Below, piece after piece: positions 25,928-37,215 of a stretch of 64,000 nt of DNA (the stretch's first letter is position 1; every line of letters begins with the position of its first letter). This DNA is from Lophius americanus (lineage: Eukaryota; Chordata; Actinopteri; Lophiiformes; Lophiidae): NCBI GenBank assembly GCA_037951165.1, contig JBBDHG010000011.1:1825001-1889000 (forward strand). Reading direction: 5' to 3'. The position numbers and the translations under genes were made by a program. The notes below the pieces were generated by a model, which saw only the letters and a list, made by a program, of their open reading frames with translations, ran no database searches and was not told the origin of the DNA.

Positions 25928-26466
25928 GCGGTAAAATAGCGGCTGCTGTGGTTGACAGAATTTTGTATAAGAAAATGCAGCGACCGTGTTCAAGACATTA
26001 CGGTTAATTACCACGAAACAAACCTGTTAAGAGCTACATTGTCAATAATTACATAAAATGACTGTGAATGACAATAATTTCAGACGTTTTTTTTTTTAAA
26101 CCTAGAAATCAACATTTTTCAGCATTTTATTTTGTAGAAATTAGGATTTGCTCCTGCTAAATGGTTAACGTTGGTTAATTAAATTGTCATACCAGCAAAA
26201 TCCGCCTCAGACAGAACAATACTTTAACGGTAATGACAGGCTCGCATTGTTACAGTAATTTACCATTAATTTTATCAAAAGTTTGTAATTTCACTGTTAA
26301 AGATGTTTTCCACGCATCCTGACGATAAATTAGGAAGTTATATACTCTTTTTTCATTTATGATAATTCATTATAATTCTATAATGGTGATATGCTGATTT
26401 GTATTTTAGAGTCTTTAACTGTTGCAGTTTATTACAGTTATTTAAACAGAGAAGTTTTACAGTGTA
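25928..26466. mobile_element. Non-autonomous DNA element ending in ACAGTGTA
   Basis: Starts GCGGTAAAATAGCGGCTGC and TGTGGTTGACAGAATTTT, then ACATTACGGTTAATTACC, and ends TTTTACAGTGTA. This composition (repeated TTACGGTAA-like motifs ending in TTTTACAGTG) matches a very common small fish DNA element. No coding capacity. Confidence 0.6.
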
Positions 26467-28548
26467 TTTAATGTAAGCGTTTGGTTGCATTAGTTGGCCC
26501 CAGTTACGAAGTTCTGCGGGTCGGCGGATACTTTTTCTACGCAGGTGATTTAGTTATTGGATTACATTAAATAAAGGTATCATTTAAAACATGCATTTTA
26601 TTTCCACTCAGGCTGCAGCCCCGCGTATCCTGAGGAGAAAATGTGCCGTGCAGTTTATGATGAGGGGCTTCCACATATCTCTGTCGTACAAAATCACCAT
26701 TCTTGGCCTTGGACTTGAAGGTTAAACGAATTATCTCGCAGCAGAAAGCACTACACTCCGCTGAAAACAACTCCTAACCTCATTAACCTGCTCTTATTGC
26801 ATTTTCGCTGAACTGTTGCCACTTTTTCGTCCTTTTCTCATTAAGTAGATCTTCACCCGCGGGAACAGAAGTCATAACGAAACAGTCGGCATTCAAAGAT
26901 GATTTCTCACGTCAACTTAAACGGATACACGTTTTTTTTCTCCTCCGTGCTCACTACTTCATTTCCAGCGGCCCATCAATAGCCGCCCTCGTTTCTCGGC
27001 GACGCTCACTTGAAAACAAACAGTTGTCATACACAACAAACATCTGAGAAGCTTTTTTTTTTTTTATGACAAAAGAGCTTTGATTCTGTCTCCCATGACA
27101 CTTTGAAAGGGATGCCTATTCCTGTCTCCCATTTATATGCATCTCTGTGATGAGGGCAGCTGAATACCACACACACACACAAACACACTCACACACTCAC
27201 ACACACGCATGCAGACACAAAATAGAAAATAAAGTGAAAAGTCACCCTGATTGCTAGTGTGATTACTTTCATTGATGTTGATGACAAATGGGCATCGTGG
27301 CACGACTGGCAAACCAGAAAAGGCAGCAGGGCACTAGACTGAAAGGCTCGGGAAGCACGGCGGCATGTCTCTAATTAATTTGAGTGTGTCGAGGGGCGCT
27401 CCGCAGAGGGTCCTATTGTAGGAGAATGAATTAGGAAATGTTTGTCATGATTGAAATGTACTTGAAGGCTTATGGCGGCAGCTTCTCTCCGACGGATACC
27501 GCTTTTCTCCTGCCGTAAAACGTGTGTGGATCTGCAGCCGTCCGAGTGGCACGTGTAGCATTTGTGGCTGTTCGCTGATGCTATGCTAGTTGTAGCATCC
27601 ATGCTGGCACTGACGCGACTACTTAGAGCGTCTACTCAACATTAAGGAATTTAATTTGTCTGTTGGTGATGGAATGATTCCCTTAATGGCTGCAGTGTGT
27701 TTGTTTTTCTATCACCTTCAAACGACCGTCTCTGATTACCTATTGGACATCCATAAATGACATTTGACTGGCATTCAAATAATCATCCCTAATTATATAT
27801 TGGTCATCTGCGAATGCAATTTGACCATCATAATTATAAGGCATTGCTTTCAATAGCCTTCTAACTGGGAACCATCGTTTAAGATATATTAATAATGGAT
27901 CTCAAATGATTAATTAATGCCTACGATGAAGTCATCGCACTGGTTTGTCATTCATTAAACCTGCAGGATTGGCATTAGAAATATTCAGCCGAAATCTTTA
28001 TCCGACAAATGTCTTATTAGATTTTGAATCGTAAGACTTAATCACCGCGAGGAAGGGAGAACTAAATGACTGCTATTACGGCTACGTCAAAACAAGACGT
28101 AATCATATTCAAATATTTTTAATTGTACTTTCTACAAAGTGAAATGATTTCTTAACTATAGCCGGAATGTAATTAGAGACATTCAATCGAAGTTGTGACT
28201 ACTCATAAATCCACTGCAGGAGGCCTGTGTGAACACAGACTGATAATAATCTGTAATCAGTAGGCGGACGCCTCATTCTTGTAGTGAGGGAGACGGGATT
28301 CGGTGGTGAGGGGCCGGTCTTGTTGCCTGTACTTTTTTGACTTAATGTGAACGTTCTGACAAAAGATGAATGATTATTCCATAAATAAAACACGATATAT
28401 ACGAACATTTTTTGAGGAAAATGTCAATTTAGATATACAAAAATCAACCAAAACATTGAAACCCCCTGCCTACTTTTGAGTAGGTCTTTCATTTGCTGCC
28501 AAAACAGCTTTGTGATACACGTAGGATAGCCTTCGCTCTCCACAGGCA
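26467..28548. other. Unassigned, mostly repeat-free DNA
   Basis: No gene recognised. Contains a CA tract at 27168-27206. The AT-rich 27700-28190 stretch lacks recognisable transposon sequence and is a candidate for conserved non-coding DNA, which cannot be tested here. Confidence 0.4.
27168..27206. repeat. CA microsatellite
   Basis: Interrupted CA run with CTCACACACTC variants. Confidence 0.85.
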
Positions 28549-28660
28549 TCAATAATAATACAAATTGTAATAATAATGCACTTTATATATGGGAGTCTTT
28601 CAGGACACTCAAATTTGTCTTACAGATACAACAGTAAAACAACACATATCAGGACATTAG
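28549..28660 (-). mobile_element. AAT-tailed LINE 3' end
   Basis: Imperfect AAT run followed by GCACTTTATATATGGG and a CACTCAAATTTGTCTTACA block. This parallels the better copy at 63624, where AAT repeats precede TTTATAACGCACTTTA and CTCAAAGTGCTACAAGG. Confidence 0.5.
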
Positions 28661-28696
28661 TAAAAAGATATGCAAATAAAAAGCTAAAATAAGCAT

Positions 28697-28870
28697 TGGG
28701 TGCCCACGACCCGGTCACTGATTCATTGGTGGTCACACGTTTGGTAGGTACTAATAACCTTTGACTGGGATATCCTTCAAGACTTGCTAAGATCTGACTC
28801 AGTTATCTAACAATCACCATTTGGTCATTGCCAAAGTCCCTGGGAGCCTTATGTTGTCCATGTGATGCAG
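28697..28870 (-). mobile_element. Tc1-like remnant, transposase N-terminal region
   Basis: On the plus strand GTGCCCACGACCCGGTC, TTTGGTAGGTACTAA, CTGACTCAGTTATCTAACAA and ACCATTTGGTCATTG follow the antisense of the Tc1-like helix-turn-helix coding region. Decayed, with no frame. Confidence 0.72.
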
Positions 28871-28902
28871 GAGGGCTGGCGTCTTGGGGGGCCTTGACCT
28901 CC

Positions 28903-28955
28903 CTTCTCCTTCCTTAGACCATTTTTGTAGGCACTAACTATAGACTTTGGGGATG
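28903..28955 (-). mobile_element. Tc1-like remnant, left piece of a split copy
   Basis: CTTCCTTAGACCATTTTTGTAGGCACTAACTA duplicates part of the neighbouring copy's sequence, then stops where the LINE tail begins. It continues at 29262. Confidence 0.65.
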
Positions 28956-28984
28956 ATAAAGATCAACATGATTAGAATTGAGCA

Positions 28985-29252
28985 CACCAGGGGACAACCC
29001 AGGCCGGAGACAAAGTAAGGGACGCCAGATCGAGATAGTTTCGGACAAGGAGGAACAGTGGATCTCTTGATAGATCGATGCTTGAGATGAAGCTGCCAGG
29101 CAGAAGAAAGAGGGGAAAGACCAAAGACGAGGTTTCAGGCTGTGATGAAAGAGCAGATGCAGGTGGTTGGTGTGACAGCGGAAGATGCAGAGGACAAGAT
29201 GGAAACACATGGTGACCCCTAAAGCGAACAGCCCAAAGAAGAAAAAGCACTT
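28985..29252 (+). mobile_element. LINE 3' tail (same family as 8655-9110)
   Basis: Contains ATGCTTGAGATGAAGCTGCC, GGGGAAAGACCAAAGACGAG (RGRPKxRF type coding), AGATGCAGGTGGTTGGTGTG and a GACCCCTAAAGCGAACAGCC end. These are the C-terminus and 3' end of a widespread fish non-LTR element. It is 5'-truncated and lies inside a Tc1-like copy. Confidence 0.78.
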
Positions 29253-29261
29253 CAGATCAGG

Positions 29262-29502
29262 ATCCCCAACTGGACCTGCCTGTTCTGTAAATGCTCTGAT
29301 CCAGTGATCTAGCAGTCCCCATTTGACCCTTGCAGTCACTCATAACCTTGTGCTTGTCATGTTTTTTCCTGTTTCTAACATACAAAGGGTCACTTGCCAC
29401 CTAATATACCCCTACACTCGCTGACAGCTGCCATCGTGACCAAAGCATCAGTCTGACGTCACCAGTCGCTGGTTATAATGTTATGGCCGACTGGGTTTAT
29501 AT
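29262..29502 (-). mobile_element. Tc1-like remnant, 5' end and HTH region of a split copy
   Basis: On the plus strand: GGACCTGCCTGTTCTG, CTCTGATCCAGTGATCTAGC, CATTTGACCCTTGCAGTCAC, CACTTGCCACCTAATATACC, and the terminal part GGTTATAATGTTATGGCCGA near 29470-29490. This runs from inside the transposase N-terminus out to the element's 5' terminus. Confidence 0.78.
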
Positions 29503-30593
29503 CGGCCGATACTCCCGTTGATTGCGTGTGTGTGCGTATTTTATTGCACCTTTATCTGAATAACCCTCTCACAGAGATAAACCACACAGTATGTGCGTGA
29601 GGGGCCACTATCTGCAGAGAGCATCTGCCGTCTGATTTATATCAGCCAGCCTCTATTTCAAGCCCTCGGATCAGAACTTGGATAAAAATATGTATGCAAT
29701 TTCTCTCCCCCCCCCCCCCCTCTATGATCTTGACTAAAATTGGCTAAAAGGCCCATTTCTATGAAGATCTAAATTCATTTTCCCCACATGGAAACTGAGC
29801 CATTATCTCTCCGCTGTTATGACTCAGCCGGCAGGTGCAGAGATACGAGCCGCCGCTGTCAGAGGGTGACAAAGTGCATAAATGGCATTCAGAATTGTGA
29901 AAAATCATTTCTGACTTTGATTGAAAGCTGATTCTCTCATGTGAACCGTCACCACATCAGAGGGAGAGCGTTGAACCCTGCTTTATCCCCGCTGAAAACT
30001 GCCTCTCTGCGTTTTCATGTTTATCCCCCAAAGAAAAGCCATCTGAACTTGCTTTGTACCCGCTGTCAAGCCATCGCTCGCATCTATTTGTAAAGATTCC
30101 GCAGCCCCTTTAACTGTCTTTTTTTTTATTTTTTTGACACCTTCTGAATCAGTTTATTCTGTACAGAAAGCAGATATTCACTTTATTTAATTCAGCCCGT
30201 TTCTTTTTGCAATAAGGTGTGCATCATCCGTCGTCTGTGACAGGGTTTGTGGTCGACTCCATTCAGACGCCTCTCGCATTTTTCCATCAAATGTCAGTTC
30301 GACTGATTTCATCGCTTACCCCTTAACAGGAAATCCAACCGCCACAGGGCTTACTCGCAAAACTAAAAAATTACTCTCAATGATGAAATCGAGATCTGCT
30401 TTTATCTCTCACGCTTCAGCTGACAACTCTTCTCCTTCACATTGCTTCAAACTCAAACAAAATGCTATTTTGAAGCTTAAAATACCGGCAGACAGATGTT
30501 TGCTTTGTAAAGCGGAGTGAAGGTGTCCTGATGACATCACACGGTCTCGGCTGGTGTTGTAATCTAAAGCCATTTTTACGCAAGGATTGTGCA
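29503..30593. other. Unassigned, repeat-poor DNA
   Basis: No gene recognised. Includes a 14-base C run at 29707-29720. Confidence 0.4.
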
Positions 30594-30650
30594 CAGGGCC
30601 GGCCCTAGCCAAATTGGTCGCCTTAGGGCAATTAGGTTATGGGCCCCCCA
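30594..30650. mobile_element. Possible hAT-type element terminus
   Basis: CAGGGCCGGCCCTAGCC followed by GGGCAATTAGG and GGGCCCCCCA. The CAGGGCCGGCCC start is a common terminal motif of fish DNA transposons. A matching opposite end was not found, so this is probably a fragment. Confidence 0.4.
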
Positions 30651-32898
30651 CCCCAAAAACCTGTAGTTATATTTGTGTGTGTGTTTGTACATGCATGTAA
30701 ATACATAAAATATATATATATAACAAATACATTTGAAATAAATACTTCTGAGTCAAACGTGTTTGGTTAAAAAAAACCTTAAACCTGAAATAAAAACATC
30801 GTACTAAAAAAACAATGGCAACCAGTACATAAGTAACTGACTTCAATTTAAGTTACTTCAAACTCAAATGAATATTTTGTATGGTCACAAACAACAATGA
30901 AATAACAGAATCATAAAGACTAACTGTACCCTATAAAAACAGATAAAGCTGAAAAAAAAATTCAGTTTCTTTTTCTTTGTATTATGTCTTATGAATAATG
31001 ATGATTATTAATGACTATTATTTATGATCATTTTGTTTTTAAGATCGAACAAAAAACCGTGTTATTAGCCTTATAATAATTAATTTAATATAAGATAACC
31101 ATTATCGACAACGTTACCAAAATAAAACAATAATAATGATAATATCTATAATAACATAATCGTTTTTGGGTTTTTTTATTGTTCACTGATGGAAATAAAT
31201 CGAATGAAAATAATATTAAAAATAATAGCCAAATTGTGTAAAGTATTAATTGATATTTGATTATAAATTCTAATCAGCGAGTCAGTTTACTGCTGCTTGT
31301 TGTTGAGCAGAAAAAACTTTTATCAGACATCAATAATGACAATAAAGACAGTTACTGGGAAATCAGCCGAACTGAATGTACAGAATGAGCTGGTACAGAA
31401 AATGAATGAAAAAGAAGCGGGAAACACAGCAGAACAGCATCAGAGTCCAGCACCAACCCTCACTCTGGTAGTGTATTTCATTCATTCTGGTCTTTTTTGA
31501 CCATGATCTTAAAAAAAACAAGAACTGAATGAGATTTGGATGAGATTTAAATCATGCTCAAGTCTTTCAAAGATCTTCTGCTCCTCCGGTGTCCATGACC
31601 GGGAACTGCTTTACAATACATCCAGGACCAGAACCTCTATAGATGATTATTAATTTACTTTACTTTCTAACCTAAGTTTAGTTTTTAAAGCAATAAAAGC
31701 GTCAATGAAACTTTTTTCATATTATTATGGTTACATTTTAAACTTTAAGTGATCTGATCAGATACAGCCCGATCAGTGGAGGGCGATCCAAACAGATCCC
31801 AAATCCAAAGTGGAAGTTCCTACCGCTAATGAGTCAACCGCAGATAATCCACAGAATCCCATTTCATAAGATTCCCATCTGAATTAAAATAGAAGGTACA
31901 AATTTAATTTTAGTTTTGAACACAGGGAGTGAAAGTTCTGACCAAATATGAATTTATCTGATGTAGGAGATTCCCCGGAACTGTTGTGTGAAGCCTTTTC
32001 TATTATTCACGTTTCTATTCCCATTTTATTTTGTTTTTTCTTCTATCCATTTCAGTAAAATACCTCAAGTTACCCTCTACTGTACGGCCGTAACACCAGA
32101 TCAAGGTCGTCTAGCACATTCGCACACTAGGCCCCAAATAGAAATAATCTTTGTTGTTTTTACTCTTAACCGTGAAACACAGCAAAATATTTTTACTAAT
32201 TGATCAACTTTTTCATTAGCCTACAATTACATATACTCACAAGATTAATTATGCAATATCTACATTGAAAAGGCACTTCATTCCCTGTAAAATGTTAAAC
32301 ACTTCCCTCCCTCTCTCTGTGTGGCGTGTCATTCTGCCGCAGAAATAAACAGCACCATTAACCTTTCAACTGTTTATTGTTAGAAAAGGATCTGCCCGTT
32401 TGCTTCTTAGGTGGTGCAAAACTTGAGACTGCCGCACTTGTCTCTTGTAACGACAGAAGTCCGCCAAATGTGCAAAAATAACAGGCGTGATTCAAATACG
32501 AAGGACGACGTCTCCTTCCATCTGCTTCCGATATCTGCCTGCACGGAAATGTCTCCGTCCTGCAGACCGAATAAGTCACAGCCGTAATCCAAGTACACAT
32601 TAACTGCACGCAAAACAAAACAGCTCTTCGGCGGAACACGTGAGGCTTTCTTGGCGGGATGGTCCACTTTGCTGAAATGATCCGTGTTTCAGTGATTTGC
32701 CTCAGGGAAAGATTGATGCGACTATGAAGAGTATGTTGGTGCTGGAATCTGCCTCGTCTCGGTGACTCATACGGCACTAAAGCAGACCCAATGTGCTTCA
32801 CGCAATCATGTTCGCGCCGGTGCAACGCGTGACGGATTACTTTGCAAATTAGAACGATTGTCAAATGCAAAGTGCGCAAAGAGATAATCAACCCTTGC
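30651..32898. other. Unassigned non-coding DNA
   Basis: AT-rich with ATAATAAT-like simple tracts at 30990-31260. No gene recognised. The 185-codon frame on the minus strand at 32358-32915 shows no domain, and its upstream end runs into a transposon terminus. Confidence 0.4.
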
Positions 32899-32980
32899 GT
32901 ACACCCGTCAGCCATAATATTATAACCACTGACAGGTACGGTCAGATTGGTGGGTGGGTTATATTAGGCAGTAGGGACGG
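32899..32980 (+). mobile_element. Tc1-like 5' terminus
   Basis: TACACCCGTCAGCCATAATA, then TATAACCACTGACAGGTA and GGGTTATATTAGGCAG are the left terminus and start of a Tc1-like element in plus orientation. It is the mirror image of the end at 29465-29502. The transposase N-terminus that should follow is found only at 34380. Confidence 0.75.
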
Positions 32981-33029
32981 ATGGTTCTGGCTAAGATGAG
33001 AGACATCCTGGAAAAGTGGGGGATATTCT

Positions 33030-33460
33030 GGAGCCGCAGAGATCAAAAAACATTTCCTGATCATCTTCAAATTTTAGACCCACATAGACCTGGTGCAAGG
33101 AAGAACTGGACTGAGGGAATTTAGGAAATGTCTGTTACGTAGTTTCAAAACTAGGGTGAGCTTTATCCTCAGATGTTCTTCAGGCCATAATTTCTCAACC
33201 ATTGTCTCGATTTAATCCTAATTTGTCGCGTATGAATTGAATGTTTTTTTTTCTCCTTTTTCACAAAAATTGTTTTTGTTCAAAATTCATGTGTATGAAT
33301 CGACTCATCGAGCTCTATCGTTTATATATGTTGTTTAACTCTAATAGTTAATTTGAAGAGTCAGGGGGTCAATCAGGGGGTTTCCTTGAACAATGCAGGG
33401 GATTGGGGGCCTTTTGGGGATATACCCTTGCTGTTGGACACGACAGCTTAGGCCTAATTT
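33030..33460 (+). repeat. R1 interspersed repeat copy
   Basis: Plus orientation: TTTCAAATTTTAGACCCACATAGACC-type block (33065-33090), GGAAGAACTGGACTGA, one module with CATAATTTCTCAACCATTG, then GGGGGTTTCCTTGAACAATG, TTTTGGGGATATACCCTTGC and the terminal CGACAGCTTAGGCCTAA. Confidence 0.85.
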
Positions 33461-34379
33461 TGCTCAAAATTTAAATGATAATCCTCCTTTTTTTTTCAGC
33501 TAAACATATATAATCTACGATGGCGAAGTGCTACAGAACCAGCGCATCAAGAATCATTTGGTTTACATCATTCTGCACCTTGTCATGGACATGAGAATTT
33601 AAGAAACGATGTCCGTGTTTGACCACGATAGATGTATGCGTATCTCTTCCGTCCAGACTACCTGTAGCTGGAACCACCGGAAAGAGAGATGAGTAGCCTT
33701 CACGAAATAACGGAGAAATTAAGTGGTAGAAAGAGAAAAGATATGTGAAGTAACCTGAGGGAGGAGCTTAGGAGTGATGAGAATCTACCACGTCTATTTC
33801 TGCCAGTGCTTCCCCAGTTGGAGGGCAGACAGCGCTCCTGTTTGAGTAAACGGAGTGCACGGATTGAGGCATGTTTTTTTTCCTCCGTTACAGTAGCGGA
33901 GCACTTTGTGGTGACTTTTAAGGGGAATATTTGCGTCTGCAGGGCCGCTCCTGTGATGAAACATTGCATGCGATGGAGGTTTTTTTTGTCTCTCACCGTC
34001 TTCTACGATCCAAAAAAACATTGAACCCTCAGAATGTGATGCTTTTTTTCAGCAGAAGCTCTGTGTAGTTGGATTCTTCTCGTTCTCACTCGTGTCAGCG
34101 GGATATTCTTGATTCTGTTATATTTTTATTGTTTTTTTGCTCTTGCACGGACAGACAGGTTTTACCTCCGGTGTATCTTTCTCCTTCTCGCCCTGAAGTT
34201 TTCTTTTTGTACCTCAGCATCACGTGATCGAACACCGCGCTCTTATTGGCTGAATGGGAAAAAGTTGTGGTTCTTTTTTTAAGGAAGCTTATGTTATGAA
34301 TTAAAATGCTGCTGAATAGTTTTACTTTACATACTTGGATTACTTGAATTTTTTTTGGCCAAGTTTAAGAATCTTTCTT
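33461..34379. other. Unassigned non-coding DNA
   Basis: No gene recognised; frames at 33700-34024 overlap on both strands without domain signal. Confidence 0.4.
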
Positions 34380-34484
34380 TTTTTGACAAAGGCCAAATTA
34401 TGCTGGCGTTGATCAGAGCGTCTCCAAAAGTGCGAGTGGTGGCGGGTGTTCCTGGTCTGCAGTGATTAGTACCTAACTGTGGAT
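34380..34484 (+). mobile_element. Tc1-like remnant, helix-turn-helix region
   Basis: The plus strand reads FDKGQIMLA-type sequence (TTTGACAAAGGCCAAATTATG), then GATCAGAGCGTCTCCAAAAG and GGTGTTCCTGGTCTGCAGTG. This is the start of a Tc1-like transposase DNA-binding domain. A stop (TGA) interrupts it within 33 codons. May be the continuation of the 5' end at 32899. Confidence 0.75.
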
Positions 34485-35452
34485 AACAGAACGGTTCGGT
34501 AGCAGAAAAAAAGGGAGATAGAAAATAAGAGGGAGGTGGTTTTAATATTGTGGAGGATGCATTTGTCATATAGTTAAATATTGATCATATAAAAGTTTCA
34601 GAAACACAAAAGATGAGGAACGTTGAAGGTAAGGACAAAGGGACCAGGAAGAATGTAAGAGTAAATTGAGAAATTATTATACAATGTCAAAATGAAACAT
34701 TATTAAAGGATAAATAAGAAAGAGGAGGAGAAGTTTCCCATTCCATGCGTGTTTCCACCACCGTGTGACAGCCAACAGTCTCTCCACGGTTTCGGTGAAG
34801 TCTCCACTTCCCAACTTGAGATGATAGAGGAGCTGTTGAGCACGGCGCCATGGCTACTCGCCAGAACATGGCCGAGTGAACGGATGAAAAGCCAAGCATG
34901 TCGGAAGCTCATGTCAGTGGCAGCTGGACTGAGACCCCCGTCTGCATATTTATAGCCTTTTTCTTTTTTCCTTTTTTCAACCCATTCTCGTCGTCCATCT
35001 TTATTTGAGCTCCGTGAAGGTTTGTTTTTCTTCCCCTCTGTAGACGGCTCAAATTAAGTGTCCACCTAGAGGTAAAACCTTGGGCTTTGGATAATCTTAT
35101 CTTTAACTCTTTACGTAAGATCTTTTTCATTCTCAAATTGATGCTGCTTTTAAAGAAAAAAAACCCTCGGGAGAAAAGCTGAGATGAGATGAGAGTCTTC
35201 AGTAAGACAAATGGTAAATGGAATCGAGATAACAAAGAGAGCAATGGAAGAAGTAGATGAGATCTCACGTTAAGGAATAGATCATAAATGAGATTATGTA
35301 GCTAGTTTTCTTGAATTGAATGGTAGAAGTTTGAGAAAAAGCTCCTGCTCTCACATTAATATCTAAATGTAATATGTTCATGTATTTCAAGGATAAATGA
35401 TCTTACGGGGCAACGTTACTTTTATCCACAAGCCTGATTTCATATGGGTAAA
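34485..35452. other. Unassigned non-coding DNA
   Basis: No gene recognised. Confidence 0.4.
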
Positions 35453-35771
35453 CTAAACCTACACTGTCATCCCTTACAGCAGGGGTTTATCCTTGTAAAG
35501 CCCCCCAACACCTTCAAACAACCCCCCTGATGGAACTCCTTAAATTAAATGTGAAGTTATTTCCATAGTATTTCTTGGAAAAGAAAAAAAACAACTCCCT
35601 AAACTGAGTAAATTATGAACAATTAGCTTACAGTATGGGTAAAAAATTGTTTAATACATGATAGATCTCCTGGAGTCGGTTCATATGCACCCAGTTTGGA
35701 CTGAATGAGACCAACGGTTGATAAATTATATCCGGAAAACTTTTGGAGATAAAACTCCCTTTAAAGCACTC
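35453..35771 (-). repeat. R1 copy, terminal part (interrupted at 35772)
   Basis: Minus orientation: terminal block with ACACTGTCATCCC, CCTTGTAAAGCCCCC, then the module (CATATGCACCCAGTTTGGAC, GACCAACGGTTGATAAATTA, GGAGATAAAACTCCCT). It stops in the middle of the GAGCTTTATCTCC motif, and the expected continuation appears at 36184. Confidence 0.8.
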
Positions 35772-36183
35772 CAAAAAATATTTAGGTCGTAATATTCAAA
35801 ATGTTTGCCTTTTGATTACACGTAACATTTCCACATTACTACTACATGACTACATGATTTTGACATAAACAAACTTAATGCGATGCGTAAGTAAAAATGA
35901 TATTTATGGAATAATTCTTGATATACCAAATATGTATGGTCTTACAAAATAACACTGGGGCGTCGCATCAAATTGATATTTTGGTTCATAGGTTCCAAAT
36001 ACATTTCTCATTCAGAATAACATAATTTCCTGAAAATTATATAAAAACCAATCTCTTGAATTGGAACTAATTGAATCCTGCTTGGTCTACAATTAAACTT
36101 TTTTTTTGACTGAACTAATCTAGTCTTTTCATAATAAACAATTTCATGCTAATTATATGAAATGTAATAATTAATTAGTTTGA
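35772..36183. other. About 412-bp insertion within an R1 copy
   Basis: Separates two parts of one R1 copy that are otherwise contiguous in family order. It is AT-rich and contains AACACTGGGGCGTCGCATC (35951-35969), nearly repeated at 39943-39962. I could not define terminal repeats or a target duplication. Confidence 0.55.
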
Positions 36184-36610
36184 GTGTATCAACCAACTTT
36201 TCCCAAAATCAATGCAGTCCTTCCTCGCATTAAGGTCCATGTGGGCATAACATTTGAAAATAATCCATGAAAAGGTGTTTGTGATATGTACAGAAAAAAG
36301 TTTTTGGTCAGAAAGGTTGCCCCTATTGAACTACAAGAGTAAAATATTATACGTAAAAGACAGATTTCTTTAAGTCGATCCATACATACTGTGTTTGGAC
36401 TAAATCGGACCAAAAATTGAGAAATTATGGCCTGACAATTTTACAGATGAAGCTCTCCCTAGTGTCAGAAATATACAACCAGACATTCCCAACAAAACAC
36501 TCCAGTTTTCCCTCCTATTTAGGTCTATGCGGGTCAAAACGATTGATGATAGAGACTTTGAGTTATTGGGCTAACACGGAGGATCTAGTGGGAGATCCTA
36601 GGAGGATATA
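36184..36610 (-). repeat. R1 copy remainder plus a second partial R1 unit in tandem
   Basis: 36184-36300 continues the copy begun at 35453 (CCAACTTTTCCCAAAATCAA, AAGGTCCATGTGGGCATAAC). 36310-36605 is a further module and 5' block in the same orientation (AAATCGGACC, GAAATTATGGCC, AAGCTCTCCCTAGTGTCAG, GAGTTATTGGGCTAACAC). This is a head-to-tail partial dimer. Confidence 0.8.
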
Positions 36611-37184
36611 GAAGGACATAGTTTATATAGTGTAGCAGTTACTGTGTGGAAAGGGCTTATAATGAGCCAACAACATCAAATGTATTAACAGGAAACACTT
36701 TCTGTGCACCATCATCAATGTTTGACGTTTATTTTTGGATGTCCAGTGAATCCCACTATGTTACCTCTACCTCCTCATTCAAGCTGTTCTGTGGAATATC
36801 TTGAGGGCGTCTGCTGATTAAGGGTCATGTTGTTGCACTGGATCAAGTACTGCGCCCAGGTAGCCTTTAGGTATGGATGTTTTAATCCGTTTTATATTGT
36901 GTACAAACGGTTGTAAATACATCTTAGGGTTTGAATCATTCTTATTTATAGTCCTTTCTCTTTTCTTTTTTTTGAGGCCTCTCTGGTTTCCCTTTTGCAG
37001 ACAGAGCCAAGCCAAAAGGCTGTAAATAGCAACAAAATAGCGTCACACACTCTCAAAGGGGACTTTTTGTGTAGCAAAGTATGACACAAAGCGAAATTCA
37101 AAAGCTGGAAGCATTTAAACGCGTAGTGCAGTCGTTGTGGTGGTGGGACAAGCTTGAATCAGTGGGTTGTTACGGGTTCTTTTA

Positions 37185-37186
<2 letters not shown>

Positions 37187-37214
<28 letters not shown>
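37187..37214. repeat. Poly-C homopolymer (28 bases)
   Basis: Uninterrupted C run followed by TCTCCC. The minus strand is a G28 tract with quadruplex potential. Confidence 0.95.

Positions 37215-37215
<1 letters not shown>

Noticed and set aside
28938..29339. 133-codon minus-strand frame
   Set aside because: It runs antisense through a LINE 3' tail and a split Tc1-like element, so it is not a gene.
32358..32915. Longest open frame in the window (185 codons, minus strand)
   Set aside because: No recognisable domain, low-complexity Arg/Ser-rich content and no splice sites considered convincing. Its start codon lies in the 5' terminus of a Tc1-like element, so it looks like a chance frame.
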